A DNA stretch of 64,000 nt from Solirubrobacter pauli (GTDB lineage: Bacteria; Actinomycetota; Thermoleophilia; Solirubrobacterales; Solirubrobacteraceae): positions 481,426-545,425 of the forward strand of contig NZ_RBIL01000001.1 in assembly GCF_003633755.1 (NCBI RefSeq), given 5' to 3'. Under the pieces are notes generated by a model. It worked only from the letters and a program-made list of their open reading frames with translations, was not told the DNA's origin and did not search any database. Shown here in pieces: positions 26,752 through 35,800 of the stretch. Position numbers and translations under genes: made by a program. Positions within the stretch are counted from its first letter, which is position 1, and each line of letters starts with the position of its first letter.

Positions 26752-27578
26752 CCTCCAAGGACCGTGCGGAGCGGCTCCGGGTCGCGGCCGGTGAGGTCGC
26801 GCACGGCGGTGCTGACGACCGCGGAGTAGCCGAGCCGGGCGCCCGTGCCGAACGTCGCGTAGCCCGCCGCGACCGGCTCCGGCATGCCGGTGGCGCGGAC
26901 GAGCCCGTTCGTGTACTCGGCGTCGTCGACGAGCGCCGCCTCGACGGGCTTGCCGCCGACCTCGGAGAAGAGCGCGGCGAGCTCGACGGGGCCGAGCGCC
27001 TCGGGGCCGGTGATGTCGTACTCGCGGCCGTCGTGGTCGCCGCCGGCCAGCACGGCCGCGGCGGCGCGGGCGCAGTCGGCGCGCGTGACGAAGCCCGTCG
27101 GGCCGCCGTTGCTCTCCAGACGGCCGGTCGCGAGCGCGCCCTGGTAGGCGCCGAGCTGCATCTCGGCGTAGATGTTGTTGCGCAGGAAGGCCCAGCGCAC
27201 GCCGCTCGCGCGGATGTGCTCCTCGGTCGCGCGGTGCTCGGCGGCGACGATGATCGGGTTGCTGTCCGACGGGTTCGGGATCGACGTGTAGGTGATGAAC
27301 CCGACGCCCGCCGCGACGGCCGCGTCGACCGCGGCCTTGTGGCCGTCCACGCGTGCGCCGATCTCGCTGCCGCTGATCAGGAGGAGGCGGTCGACGCCCG
27401 CGAACGCGTCCGGCGACGCGGCGTTGAAGTCGAAGGCGCGCACGTCGGCGCCCGGCACGTCGAGCGCGTCCGGGTTGCGCGTGAGCAGCACCAGCTCGGA
27501 CGCGTCGACGGTCTTCAGCAGCTCGGCGGTGACGAGGCGGCCGAGCTGGCCGGACGCACCGGTGATGGCGAGGCTCAT
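26748..27578 (-). CDS. NmrA-like NAD(P)H-binding oxidoreductase, QorB-like
   Basis: A 276-residue atypical short-chain dehydrogenase. The dinucleotide site is ITGASGQLGRLV at the very N-terminus, then LVLLTRNPDAL supplies the cofactor ribose contact. FITYTSIPNPSDSNPI replaces the usual Tyr-x-x-x-Lys, as in the NmrA/QorB branch (quinone reductases and redox sensors). The later segments (WAFLRNNIYAEM; REYDITGPEAL) are characteristic. The ATG at 27578 lies 7 bases after TACAAC and no ribosome binding site is visible. It is convergent with the TetR gene with 4 bases shared; there is no adjacent regulator on its 5' side. Confidence 0.83.
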   Translation of the reverse strand: MSLAITGASGQLGRLVTAELLKTVDASELVLLTRNPDALDVPGADVRAFDFNAASPDAFAGVDRLLLISGSEIGARVDGHKAAVDAAVAAGVGFITYTSIPNPSDSNPIIVAAEHRATEEHIRASGVRWAFLRNNIYAEMQLGAYQGALATGRLESNGGPTGFVTRADCARAAAAVLAGGDHDGREYDITGPEALGPVELAALFSEVGGKPVEAALVDDAEYTNGLVRATGMPEPVAAGYATFGTGARLGYSAVVSTAVRDLTGRDPEPLRTVLGG

Positions 27579-27611
27579 GGTGCAAGTTGTACACGCAACC
27601 GATAAGCCGGC

Positions 27612-27644
27612 TCTCATCTTCGTCACAGGGCGGTCTTAGTGCGC
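27612..27644 (+). promoter_or_regulatory. 11-bp-phased repeats before the PepSY gene
   Basis: TCTCATC (27612), TCACAG (27623) and TCTTAG (27634) start exactly 11 bp apart, the spacing used by OmpR-family response regulators. The first and third units recur, 11 bp apart, before the kinase operon at 30414-30430 on the opposite strand. The last unit lies about 25 bases before the PepSY start, overlapping the likely promoter. Confidence 0.5.
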
Positions 27645-27662
27645 GGCGCGAGGGTGAACGCC

Positions 27663-28121
27663 ATGAAGAAGCGCACCCTCGCCGCACTGACCACCGCCAC
27701 CGCCGTCACGGCGGGCACCGCGTTCGCCGTCACCGGGGCGACCGCCGCCTCCTCGTCCGACGCCGTCCGCGCCGTGCAGACCGCCTCGAAGGGCGTCACC
27801 GCCAAGCCGTACGAGCTCGACCGCGAGCGCAACCGCTGGGAGGTCACGTTCGCCGACGGCACCCAGAAGCACGTGAGCCTCGACGGCCGCAAGGTCACCA
27901 AGACCACGCGCGACGACCGCGACGCCGAGGTCAACCGGGCGCGCGTCAGCCTCGTCACCGCGCTGCGCAACGCCGCGCCGCGCGCCGGCAACACGCAGCT
28001 CACCGACGCCGACATCGACGCCGACGACGGGCAGCTCGTGTGGCAGATCGGCTTCGCGAACGACACCGACGTGGACGTCGACGCGCGCACGGGCAAGGTC
28101 CTGCGGGTCGAGAAGGACTAA
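27663..28121 (+). CDS. Secreted PepSY-domain protein
   Basis: A 152-residue exported protein. A signal peptide (TLAALTTATAVTAGTAFAV) is followed by two PepSY-like units: residues about 45-85 (KPYELDRERNRWEVTFADG) and 105-152 (ADIDADDGQLVWQIGFANDT, then the VDARTGKVLRVEKD ending typical of the family). PepSY domains are thought to inhibit peptidases or modulate sensor proteins outside the membrane. GAGGG about 9 bases before the ATG is a reasonable ribosome binding site. It is convergent with the two-component operon, and phased repeats upstream suggest control by that system. Confidence 0.85.
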   Translation: MKKRTLAALTTATAVTAGTAFAVTGATAASSSDAVRAVQTASKGVTAKPYELDRERNRWEVTFADGTQKHVSLDGRKVTKTTRDDRDAEVNRARVSLVTALRNAAPRAGNTQLTDADIDADDGQLVWQIGFANDTDVDVDARTGKVLRVEKD

Positions 28122-28148
28122 GGCTCGCCCTGGGGGCTCGCCTTAGTT

Positions 28149-28176
28149 GGGAGTTCGCCCAGGGGGCGAACCTCCC
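28149..28176. terminator. Bidirectional hairpin between PepSY and response regulator genes
   Basis: GGGAGTTCGCCC (28149-28160) pairs with GGGCGAACCTCCC (28164-28176) with a 3-base loop and one bulged C, a strong stem in either direction between convergent genes. A weaker hairpin (AAGGC to GCCTT) precedes it. Confidence 0.65.
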
Positions 28177-28192
28177 GCACGCGGTGGGCTCG

Positions 28193-28867
28193 TCAGGGCA
28201 CGAAGCGGTAGCCCATGCCGCGCACGGTCGTGATGTGCGCGGCGCCGACCTTCCGCCGCAGGTAGCCCACGTAGACCTCGACCACGTTCGAGCCGGGGTC
28301 GAAGTCGTAGCCCCAGACCCGGGCCAGCAACTGCTCGCGCGAGAGCACCTGGTCCGGGTGGCGCAGGAACAGCTCGAGCAGCGCGAACTCACGCGCGGAC
28401 AGCTCGATCGGCTCGCCGCCGTCCACGCTCGCGCGGCGCGTGCGCAGGTCCAGCGACACCGCGCCGGCGCGCAGCGTCATCGGCTCGTCGGCGCTCGCCG
28501 CGCCCGCCGCCCGCAGCCGCACCTGCACGCGCGCGAGCAGCTCGTCGAACTCGAACGGCTTGGTGAGGTAGTCGTCGGCGCCGAGCTGCAGCCCGGCGAC
28601 CTTGTCGCGCACGTCGTCACGCGCGGACAGGATCAGCACCGGCAGCCGGCGCCCCGCGGCGCGCAGCGTCCGCAGCACGTCGGTGCCGTCGAGCCCCGGC
28701 AGGCCGAGGTCGAGGATCAGCAGCTCGAAGTCCTCGTCGCGAGCGAGCGCGATGGCGCTCGGGCCGTCGTTGACCGCGGTGGTGACGTAGCCCGCCGCGC
28801 GCAGGCCCTTCTCGAGGAACGCGACGAGGTTGCGCTCGTCGTCGGCGATCAGGATCCGGCTGCTCAT
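28193..28867 (-). CDS. OmpR/PhoB-family response regulator
   Basis: A 224-residue regulator. The receiver domain has the acidic pair ADDERN (Asp 9, 10), the phosphoacceptor in LLILDLGLPGLDG (Asp 53) and the conserved Lys in DYLTKPFEFDELLARV. The winged-helix output domain ends in the family-typical YVGYLRRKVG and TVRGMGYRF. It is activated by phosphotransfer from the kinase encoded immediately upstream, whose stop codon overlaps this ATG as ATGA. Likely targets within the window are the convergent PepSY gene and its own operon, both preceded by 11-bp-phased repeats. Confidence 0.95.
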   Translation of the reverse strand: MSSRILIADDERNLVAFLEKGLRAAGYVTTAVNDGPSAIALARDEDFELLILDLGLPGLDGTDVLRTLRAAGRRLPVLILSARDDVRDKVAGLQLGADDYLTKPFEFDELLARVQVRLRAAGAASADEPMTLRAGAVSLDLRTRRASVDGGEPIELSAREFALLELFLRHPDQVLSREQLLARVWGYDFDPGSNVVEVYVGYLRRKVGAAHITTVRGMGYRFVP

Positions 28868-30189
28868 GACGCCGGGAGCACGATCGTGAACCGCGCGCCC
28901 TCCCCTTCCTCGCTCTCGAGCTCGACCCGCCCGCCGTGCGCGGTCGCGATCGTGCGGACGATCGCGAGGCCGAGGCCGGTGCCGTCGCCCGCGTAGCGCT
29001 CGAAGATCCGCTCACGGTCCTCCGCGGGCACGCCCGGGCCGGAGTCCGCCACCCAGATCCGCGCGGTGTCGCCGTCGTGCGCGGATCCGAGCACGATCGG
29101 GTCACCCGCGGACGTGTGCTGGACCGCGTTGTGCGCGAGGTTCATCACCGCCTGCGTGAGCCGCTGGCGGTCGCCGCGCAGCAGCCCCGCGCCGGTCGCG
29201 GCCAGGGTCCACTCGCGCGGCCCGAGCCGCTCCGCCTTCGCCATCAGGTCCTCCGTCAGCAGGTCCAGGTCCAACTCCGACAGCATGAGGAAGTCCGGCC
29301 GCTCGGACTTCGCGAGCGTCAGCAGGTCCTCGACGAAGCGGCTCATCCGGTCCAGCTCGTCGGCGACGATCCGGGCGGTCTCCGGGTCGCCGTCGAACAG
29401 CTCGAGGTGGCCGCGGATGATCGTGATCGGCGTGCGCAGCTCGTGGCCGGCGTCGGACACGAACTCGCGCTGGAGCGCGAACGCCGCCTCCAGCCGGTCG
29501 AGCATCGCGTTGAACAGGTGCCCGAGCTCGGCGATGTCGTCGTTCCCGCGCACGTCGATCCGGCGTGTGAGGTCGTCGGTCGAGCCGATCGACCGCGCGG
29601 TGGCGCCGAGCGTGCGCAGCGGCGCGAGGATCCGCCCGACCGCGGCGTACGCCAGCACGGACACGAGCACGACCATGCCGAAGCCGATCCCGCCCGCCAC
29701 CCGGACCGCATCGGCCACCTCGGCGCGCTCGTGCTCGAGGTCGGCGGTGACCACGAACGCTCCACGCCGCTCGCCGCGCAGGTTCACCGGCACGGCGACG
29801 TAGCGGTAGGAGCCCTCCAGGTCGCCGCGCTGGACGGCGTCGACGTCCCCGAGCTCGCGCACCGCCTCGATCAGCTGCGCGCTCGCGCCGAGGTCCGCGT
29901 TCGAGCGGTACGGCCGCTCCCCCACGAACGTGAACGACGCCTCGGCCTCGTCCGGCACGTCGCGCGCGAGGAACTGGTCGAACAACGTCCGCACGTCGCT
30001 CGTGCGCACCTCGCCCGCGAACCGCTGCAGCTCCCGCACCTCCTGCGCGAGCGCCGCCTGGATCCGCGCGTCCACGCGGGCGAGGAGCACCTGGCGCAGC
30101 GCGAGCGTCGACACGGCGGTCGCGAACGCGAACAGCGCCGCGATCGAGAGCACGATCCGCGTCCGGCTAGTCATCGAACGGATCGTCAT
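28864..30189 (-). CDS. Sensor histidine kinase
   Basis: A 441-residue membrane kinase. The first helix (IVLSIAALFAFATAVSTLAL) and a second near residue 165-185 (GFGMVVLVSVLAYAAVG) frame an extracytoplasmic sensor domain of about 130 residues. A HAMP linker follows (LAPLRTLGATARSIGS), then the HisKA site SDAGHELRTPITIIRGHLEL. The ATPase domain has N-box LAHNAVQHTS, G1 WVADSGPGVP and G2 DGTGLGLAIV. The ATG at 30189 gives a 23-base overlap with the small upstream gene; an ATG at 30174 would leave 8 bases. No ribosome binding site is seen, so coupling to the upstream gene is likely. Confidence 0.93.
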   Translation of the reverse strand: MTIRSMTSRTRIVLSIAALFAFATAVSTLALRQVLLARVDARIQAALAQEVRELQRFAGEVRTSDVRTLFDQFLARDVPDEAEASFTFVGERPYRSNADLGASAQLIEAVRELGDVDAVQRGDLEGSYRYVAVPVNLRGERRGAFVVTADLEHERAEVADAVRVAGGIGFGMVVLVSVLAYAAVGRILAPLRTLGATARSIGSTDDLTRRIDVRGNDDIAELGHLFNAMLDRLEAAFALQREFVSDAGHELRTPITIIRGHLELFDGDPETARIVADELDRMSRFVEDLLTLAKSERPDFLMLSELDLDLLTEDLMAKAERLGPREWTLAATGAGLLRGDRQRLTQAVMNLAHNAVQHTSAGDPIVLGSAHDGDTARIWVADSGPGVPAEDRERIFERYAGDGTGLGLAIVRTIATAHGGRVELESEEGEGARFTIVLPAS

Positions 30190-30373
30190 CCGCGTCGTCG
30201 TCGTCCTCGGGCGGCGCGAACGTGGTCGGCGTGGGCGTGGCGGTGGCCGCGCCCGGCAGCAGCTCGATCGCCTGCACGGCGGGCGGGGCGGGCGGCCGGA
30301 CGAGCAGCGCGACGACCACGGCGGTGCCGACGGCCAGCGCCACCGCGCAGAGGACGATCGTCAGCGGGCGCAT
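30167..30373 (-). CDS. Small single-pass membrane protein with acidic tail
   Basis: A 68-residue protein (70 if the GTG at 30379 is used). One membrane helix (TIVLCAVALAVGTAVVVALL) is followed by a Pro/Thr-rich linker and a strongly acidic C-terminus with seven consecutive or near-consecutive Asp residues (DDDDADDDPFDD). The tail is predicted outside the membrane because positive charges precede the helix. It is the first gene of the kinase / response regulator operon, overlapping the kinase. I do not know the family; a metal- or cationic-peptide-binding accessory to the sensor is a guess from composition and position. Confidence 0.65.
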   Translation of the reverse strand: MRPLTIVLCAVALAVGTAVVVALLVRPPAPPAVQAIELLPGAATATPTPTTFAPPEDDDDADDDPFDD

Positions 30374-30413
30374 GCGCACCCGCCCGACGATCGCGTGCGC
30401 GGCTGGGCTGGAC

Positions 30414-30430
30414 CTAAGACGGCGATGAGA
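30414..30430 (-). promoter_or_regulatory. Phased repeats before the two-component operon
   Basis: On the minus strand TCTCATC (30430-30424) and TCTTAG (30419-30414) begin 11 bp apart, matching the first and third units found before the PepSY gene. An outer dyad TAAGAC-N13-GTCTTA (30415-30439) overlaps it. Position, about 40-55 bases before the first start codon of the operon, suits an activator site. Confidence 0.48.
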
Positions 30431-30436
30431 ACAGTC

Positions 30437-32878
30437 TTATCGCTTCAGCCGGCGCGCCTTCTCGACGTTGCCCCAGATGTCGACGGAGCCGTAGGTCGCC
30501 GACCTGCGCTGCTTGGCGGTGAGCTTGAGCGGCTTGCGGTACGCCCGCTTCTTGCCTCCGACGACCACGAACGTCGCCGCCACCTTGGACGCGTCCTTGG
30601 CCTTGAGCACGAGCTTGCCGTCGCGCCACGTGGCGGTCGTCTTCGGCGGCTTGCCGTCCTTGGTGGCCGGCTTGAGCGCCTTGCCGCCCTTGCCGGTCAC
30701 CGCGCCGGAGCCGCCGAGCGCGATCGCGGTCGCGCCCACGTAGCGGCGCTCCGCGCCCGCGCCCTTGTCGCCGAGGTCGCGCACGACCGCCGTGCCGCCG
30801 GCGGGCAGCTCGACGCGGACGTCGCTGCCGCCCGTGGCGACGATCTTCACCGCCCCGCCGAGCTCGATCACCTGCACGAGGTCCGCCCGCTCGGCCTCGG
30901 CGAGCGAGTAGGTACGTCCGCGCACGACCACCTTGGGCTCCTTCGTGCCCGCCTGCGCGGCGGTGACCATCGGGATCAACTGGTCCGGGTGGTAGACGGT
31001 CACCTCGCGCGCCGTCCACGGGCAGTCGTCGGCGATGTCGATCATCGGCTCGTTGCGGATCAGGAAGCGATCCATCAGCCGCGTGGTCTGGACGTCAGCG
31101 GTGATCGGCACGTGCTCGACGCCGCAGACGACGTGCAGGCGGTCCCGCGGGGTGTCGTGCGCGGCCGAGAACTGCGGCACGGTCTTGTCGCCGCTCACCC
31201 AGCTCACGCTGAGGTCGTCGATGATGCCGTAGTTGATGGCCACCGAGCCGATGGTCGGCACGCCGCCGCCGACGATCACGTGGTAGTCGACGCCGTTGTC
31301 CTCGAAGTGGTCCAGGACGCGCCCGTGCTGGGCGGCGGCGCGCGTGTACATGCCCGGGTCGACCTGGATCCGGCGTAGGTACTCGCGCACGCCGTCCATG
31401 TCCAGCGGCCGGTTGCCGTTCATGCCGCCGACGCTCAGCCAGGAGCCGTAGCCGAACGCCGGCATCAGCGAGAAGTGGCCGGGGAACGACCGCGCGGAGC
31501 GCTTGAGCCCGGTGCTCGTCATCAGGATGTCCATGGCCGAGAACCACGGCACCTCGATGCCCGCCGCGAGCGGCAGGATCACCTTGGGCGAGCCCCAGTA
31601 CGGCGTGCCGACCGTCACGGCGCGCGAGACCTTCGCGGCGTACGCGGGGTTGTCGATGTAGTGGCGCATCACGAGGCCGCCCATCGAGTGGCCGACGAGC
31701 ACCACGCGCTTGACGCCGTGCTCACGCCGCGCCTTCTCGACCAGGTCGTCGAGCCCGGCGACCGCGGTCGTCGGGTCCTTGCGCCAGTCCCACACGTAGT
31801 CGTAGTGCCGGCCGGGCCAGGTGATCTCCTCGAAGTGACGCGAGGCGCCGCCGTAGATGTCCGCGCCCGCGACGTCCATCACGAGCCCGTCGACCGACGC
31901 GTTCTGCGAGCAGCTGGTGCCGCCGTCGACACCCTCGCGGAGGTTCTCGCCGTCGGCGCCGAGCCGCATGTTCATGAGGTCCGGGCCGCCGGCCGGGTTG
32001 AACCACATCAGCTTGCCGGGGCACACGATCCGCGAGCCGCCGTAGCCGTGCGAGAAGATCACCACCGGCCGTGCGACGCCGAAGTCGACCTCGTGGTGCG
32101 AGCCCGTGCGCGCCGGGATGCCAGTGCTCCGGCACGTCTCCGGCGCGGTGCAGTCGGCGCCCGGGAGGCGCTCGAGGACGACGGGCGGCAGCGTCCCGCC
32201 GCCCCGCATGTAGCGCGTCGGCACCGGCAGGCTCCACGTGCCGAGCCGGTTGGTGCGGTACGCGGCGGTCTCGCCCTCGTCGAGCTGTCCGTTGTCGTTG
32301 TCGTCGAGGAAGACGCGCAGGCCGTCCGCGCCCTCCTCGCCGGCGTCGCGGCGGCCGTCCTCGTCCTGGTCGTCCCAGATCGTGCCGCGCAGGCCCATGG
32401 TGCCGATCACCGGGAACTGCACGTCGGTGCTCTGCAGGCCCGCTTCGACGGTGACCTCGCGCTGGCATCCCGGCGCGGGCTCCAGGCACTGCAGGTCGAA
32501 CTGGCTCGCGCGGGAGCCGAGGTCGGGGCCGTAGCGCACGCGGACGGTGGTCTCCCCCGCGGCCATCCGCCGCGTGTCCACCGGGAGCTCGTAGTGGCCG
32601 TCGCCGTCGACGGCCACCATCGTCTCGCGTTCCTGGCGCGCCCCGTCGCGGTTGTAGTCGGCGAACACCCAGCCACCGATCGGGTAGCGCGCGTCCTCGT
32701 CGCCGGCGTCGAAGCGGCCGTCGGCGTCGTAGTCGAACCACACCTGGCCGGAGACGGGGGCGACCGCCGGGTCGTTGAGGCACGGGTCGTCCGCGGCGGC
32801 GGCGCAGGCCGCGCCGGCCGGGGCGGCGTACGCCACCAGCGCCGCGGCCACGCTCATCATCAGCACGAGCCGCTTCAT
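30437..32878 (-). CDS. Secreted lipase-like alpha/beta hydrolase with SdrD-type B domains
   Basis: An 813-residue exported enzyme. A signal peptide (LMMSVAAALVAYAAPAGA) precedes two Ca-binding-type B repeats (VWFDYDADGRFDAGDEDARY; GTIWDDQDEDGRRDAGEEGA and DDNDNGQLDEGE), rich in Asp as in SdrD B-like adhesin domains. The catalytic domain resembles lecithin:cholesterol acyltransferase-type lipases: FSHGYGG oxyanion loop, DYVWDWRKDP, nucleophile VGHSMGGLV and VGTPYWGSPK. A basic, beta-rich C-terminal domain follows. AGGGAG is 8 bases before the ATG, and the ATG overlaps the upstream stop codon by 4 bases. Probable role: cleavage of lipid esters outside the cell. Confidence 0.85.
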   Translation of the reverse strand: MKRLVLMMSVAAALVAYAAPAGAACAAAADDPCLNDPAVAPVSGQVWFDYDADGRFDAGDEDARYPIGGWVFADYNRDGARQERETMVAVDGDGHYELPVDTRRMAAGETTVRVRYGPDLGSRASQFDLQCLEPAPGCQREVTVEAGLQSTDVQFPVIGTMGLRGTIWDDQDEDGRRDAGEEGADGLRVFLDDNDNGQLDEGETAAYRTNRLGTWSLPVPTRYMRGGGTLPPVVLERLPGADCTAPETCRSTGIPARTGSHHEVDFGVARPVVIFSHGYGGSRIVCPGKLMWFNPAGGPDLMNMRLGADGENLREGVDGGTSCSQNASVDGLVMDVAGADIYGGASRHFEEITWPGRHYDYVWDWRKDPTTAVAGLDDLVEKARREHGVKRVVLVGHSMGGLVMRHYIDNPAYAAKVSRAVTVGTPYWGSPKVILPLAAGIEVPWFSAMDILMTSTGLKRSARSFPGHFSLMPAFGYGSWLSVGGMNGNRPLDMDGVREYLRRIQVDPGMYTRAAAQHGRVLDHFEDNGVDYHVIVGGGVPTIGSVAINYGIIDDLSVSWVSGDKTVPQFSAAHDTPRDRLHVVCGVEHVPITADVQTTRLMDRFLIRNEPMIDIADDCPWTAREVTVYHPDQLIPMVTAAQAGTKEPKVVVRGRTYSLAEAERADLVQVIELGGAVKIVATGGSDVRVELPAGGTAVVRDLGDKGAGAERRYVGATAIALGGSGAVTGKGGKALKPATKDGKPPKTTATWRDGKLVLKAKDASKVAATFVVVGGKKRAYRKPLKLTAKQRRSATYGSVDIWGNVEKARRLKR

Positions 32879-35800
32879 CGCCGGGCTCCCTTCTTCGCCT
32901 TGGGGGTACAGGTGCGGAACCTGCGGCTCTGCTTGACGACCTTGCCGGTCTTCAAGGTCGCCGCGATCTTCACGGTGAAGCGGCCCTTCGGCAGCCCGCG
33001 GAGGTCCACGGCGGCGGTGATGCGCTTGCCGCGCAGCGTCTTGACCGCCTTGCCGTTCACCCACACCGCGACCTGCGTGTAGTCGCCCTTCGCGACCCGG
33101 ATGCGGAAGTGGCGACGGCTCACGCAGCCCTTGGAGGACGGCAGCGTGAACACGTCGGCGGCCTTCGGCGTCGTGTCGGCGGCGGCCCGCGTGATCGCTT
33201 CGACCGTCCGCGGGTCCAGCGGCTTCGTGCCCGTGCGGGACACGCGCGGCGGCTGGGGCACCTCCGGGTCGAGCGGCTTGGGCTCGACGACCGGCTCGTC
33301 GGGGCGGGCCGTCACGTCCACGGTGACGGTCGCGACGCCCGAGCGGCTCGCGCCGTCGCTGACGCGGTAGCTGAACGTGACGGGGCCGATCACGTCCGTC
33401 GCGGTGTAGGTGACGTCGGGCGCGCTGGGCTCGACCGACGACTCGCGCAGCTGCAGCGAGCCGCGTGCGGGCTGGTCGACGATCTCGTAGGCCAGCCGCT
33501 CCTCCTCCGGGTCGGTCGCGGGGAGCGCGATGTCGACGGACTCGCCGGCGACGACCGTGGCGGTCGCGTCGGCGGCCGCGGGTGCGCCGTTGGCGGGCGC
33601 GACCACGCGCCGTGCCTCGGCGGCGTCGGAGCCGCCGTCGCGGTCGACGACCTCGACGCGCGCGGTCGTCGCGCCGCCCGTGCGGCTCGTGGCGAGCGTG
33701 TACCCGTCGCCCGTGGCGATCAGCGGCACGGCCTCACCCGTGATCGACCCGTTCCAGAACACCTTTGCCTCCAGCTCGTCCGCGCTGCCGGAGTCGGCGA
33801 TCCGCGCCGACAGGTTCGCGGGCTCGCCGTCGCCGAGCTCGGCCTGCAGGATCTCCGGCGCGGCGTTGGCCACCTTCACCTCAGCGGACGCCGTCGCGGT
33901 GCGGCCCTTCGCGTCGGTCACGAGCACGCTGACGGGGTAGGTGCCCTCGTCCGGGAACGTGCTCTTGGGCTTCGCGCCCGTGGCGTCGGTGAAGACGCCG
34001 TCGCCGTCGAGGTCCCACGCGTACGCGGTGATCGGGGCGTCGTCGGCGCCGGGCGTGGACGCGCTCGCGTCGAGCACGAGCTCGAGGCCCTCGCTGCCGC
34101 TCACAGCGGCCACGGCGGCGTTCGGGTCGCGCTGCTCGAGCGTCGGCTCGGGGTCCGGCGCGGTGCCGCGCAGGGGCTGGACGTCCGGCTCCTCGAAGGA
34201 CCGGTTGCCCGGCTTGGCGTCCATGATCTTCTCCGCGCCGGTGCCGTCCGGGCGGATCTTCCAGATGTCGGTCGAGCCGAAGCCGGTGGAGCCGCCGCGG
34301 TCGCGGTTGGACGCCCACACGATCCACTCGCCGGTCGGCGACCAGGTCGGATACGCGTTGTAGCCGCCGAACTGACCGTTAGTGAGGTTGCGCTCGGTGC
34401 CCGTCTGCAGGTCGTAGACGATCACGTCGAGGATGCTCGGGCCCTTGGCCGGATAGCGGGTGACGACGCCGTAGCGCCCGTCCGGCGACATCGCCAGGCA
34501 GTCCTTGCCGGTGATGCTCTGCGGGAGGTAGGCGCCCTGGGTGCCGTCGGCGCGGTAGAGCTCGAACGCAGGCGTGCTGTTCCAGCGCACGAGCGCGCGC
34601 GAGCCGTCCCGCGTGAACCCGCACAGCTGTCCGTAGCGAGCGCCGAACCGGCCCTGCTCGGCGCCCGTCTCGGCGTCGATGACGGTGTTGCCGTCGTTGG
34701 TCATGTTCGTGCGCCGCATCGCGACGAGCTTGTCGCCGTCGGGCATCCACACCGGGAGCAGGAAGTCGCCCGTCGCGCCGGCGTTGGTGAGCTGGCGGGC
34801 GCCGCTGCCGTCGGCGTTGGCGACGAACACCTCGTCGTGGCGCCAGGCGAGCTTGCGGCCGTCCGGCGACCAGCGCGGCTCGTTGCCGGAGGTGCTGACG
34901 CGCTTGAGGCTCGAGCCGTCGAGGTTGGCCGTGACGACGCCGCCGAACCAGTCCTCGGCGACGACCAGGCCGTCGGTCAGCTGCCCGCCGATCACGAACG
35001 AGCCGGACTCCGCCGTGGCGGTGTTCCAACCGTCGGTCGTCGTGACCCGCACGCGCACGTCCTGGCCGCCGATGGTCACGATCGCCTTGACCGCCAGCTC
35101 CTCGGCCGTGGTCGCGTCGCCCAGCGAGCGCCAGGACGCGCCGCCGTCGGTCGAGATCGACACCTGCGACGTGAGCGTGTCACCGTCGGCGTCGTCGGCG
35201 TTCCACGTGACCTTGAGGGTCTCGCCGAGCTCGACGCGCGCGGGCGTGGCGACCGTCAGCGTCGGCGCGTTGGCCGAGCGCGTGCGGGTGACGAGCACGT
35301 CGTCGCCCTTGCGCACCCGCAGCGACCGCGCGCTCTCCGGGGCCGGCACCTGCAGCGAGAACGCGGCGGTGGCGGTCTTGATGTGGGTGTCCTTGGTGGC
35401 CGCGGCGTTGCCGATCGGCCCGAGCTCGTCGACCGCGTCGAAGCGGGTGCTGCCGACGACCGCGCCGCCCTGGCCGAGCAGCTCGAACGTGTACTCGCCC
35501 TGGGGCGTGGTCGCGTCGGGCGTGCCCTCGCCGAGCACCGCCGGGCCGAGCTGGACGTCGCCGGCCGGGGACACCGAGCCGGTCAGCGACAGCACGTCAC
35601 CGGCGGCCGCGACGCCGAGGATCTCGCCCGTCGACAGCTCCTCGGTGAGGAAGTCCCAGGTCGCCTTCGAGGTCCAGCGGCCGGTCGGGCTCGCGACGTC
35701 GCCGCCGCTGGTGTTGAAGTGCATGAAGTCACGCGTCGAGGCCGCGACGTCCCGCCGCTCGGCGACCCAGAAGCCGGGCGCCGGCTCGTCGTTGAGGTGG

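Noticed and set aside
27586-27599. GTTG-N6-CAAC as an operator for the NmrA-like reductase
   Set aside because: Four-base arms are too short to stand out in this sequence; kept only as the region holding the likely -10.
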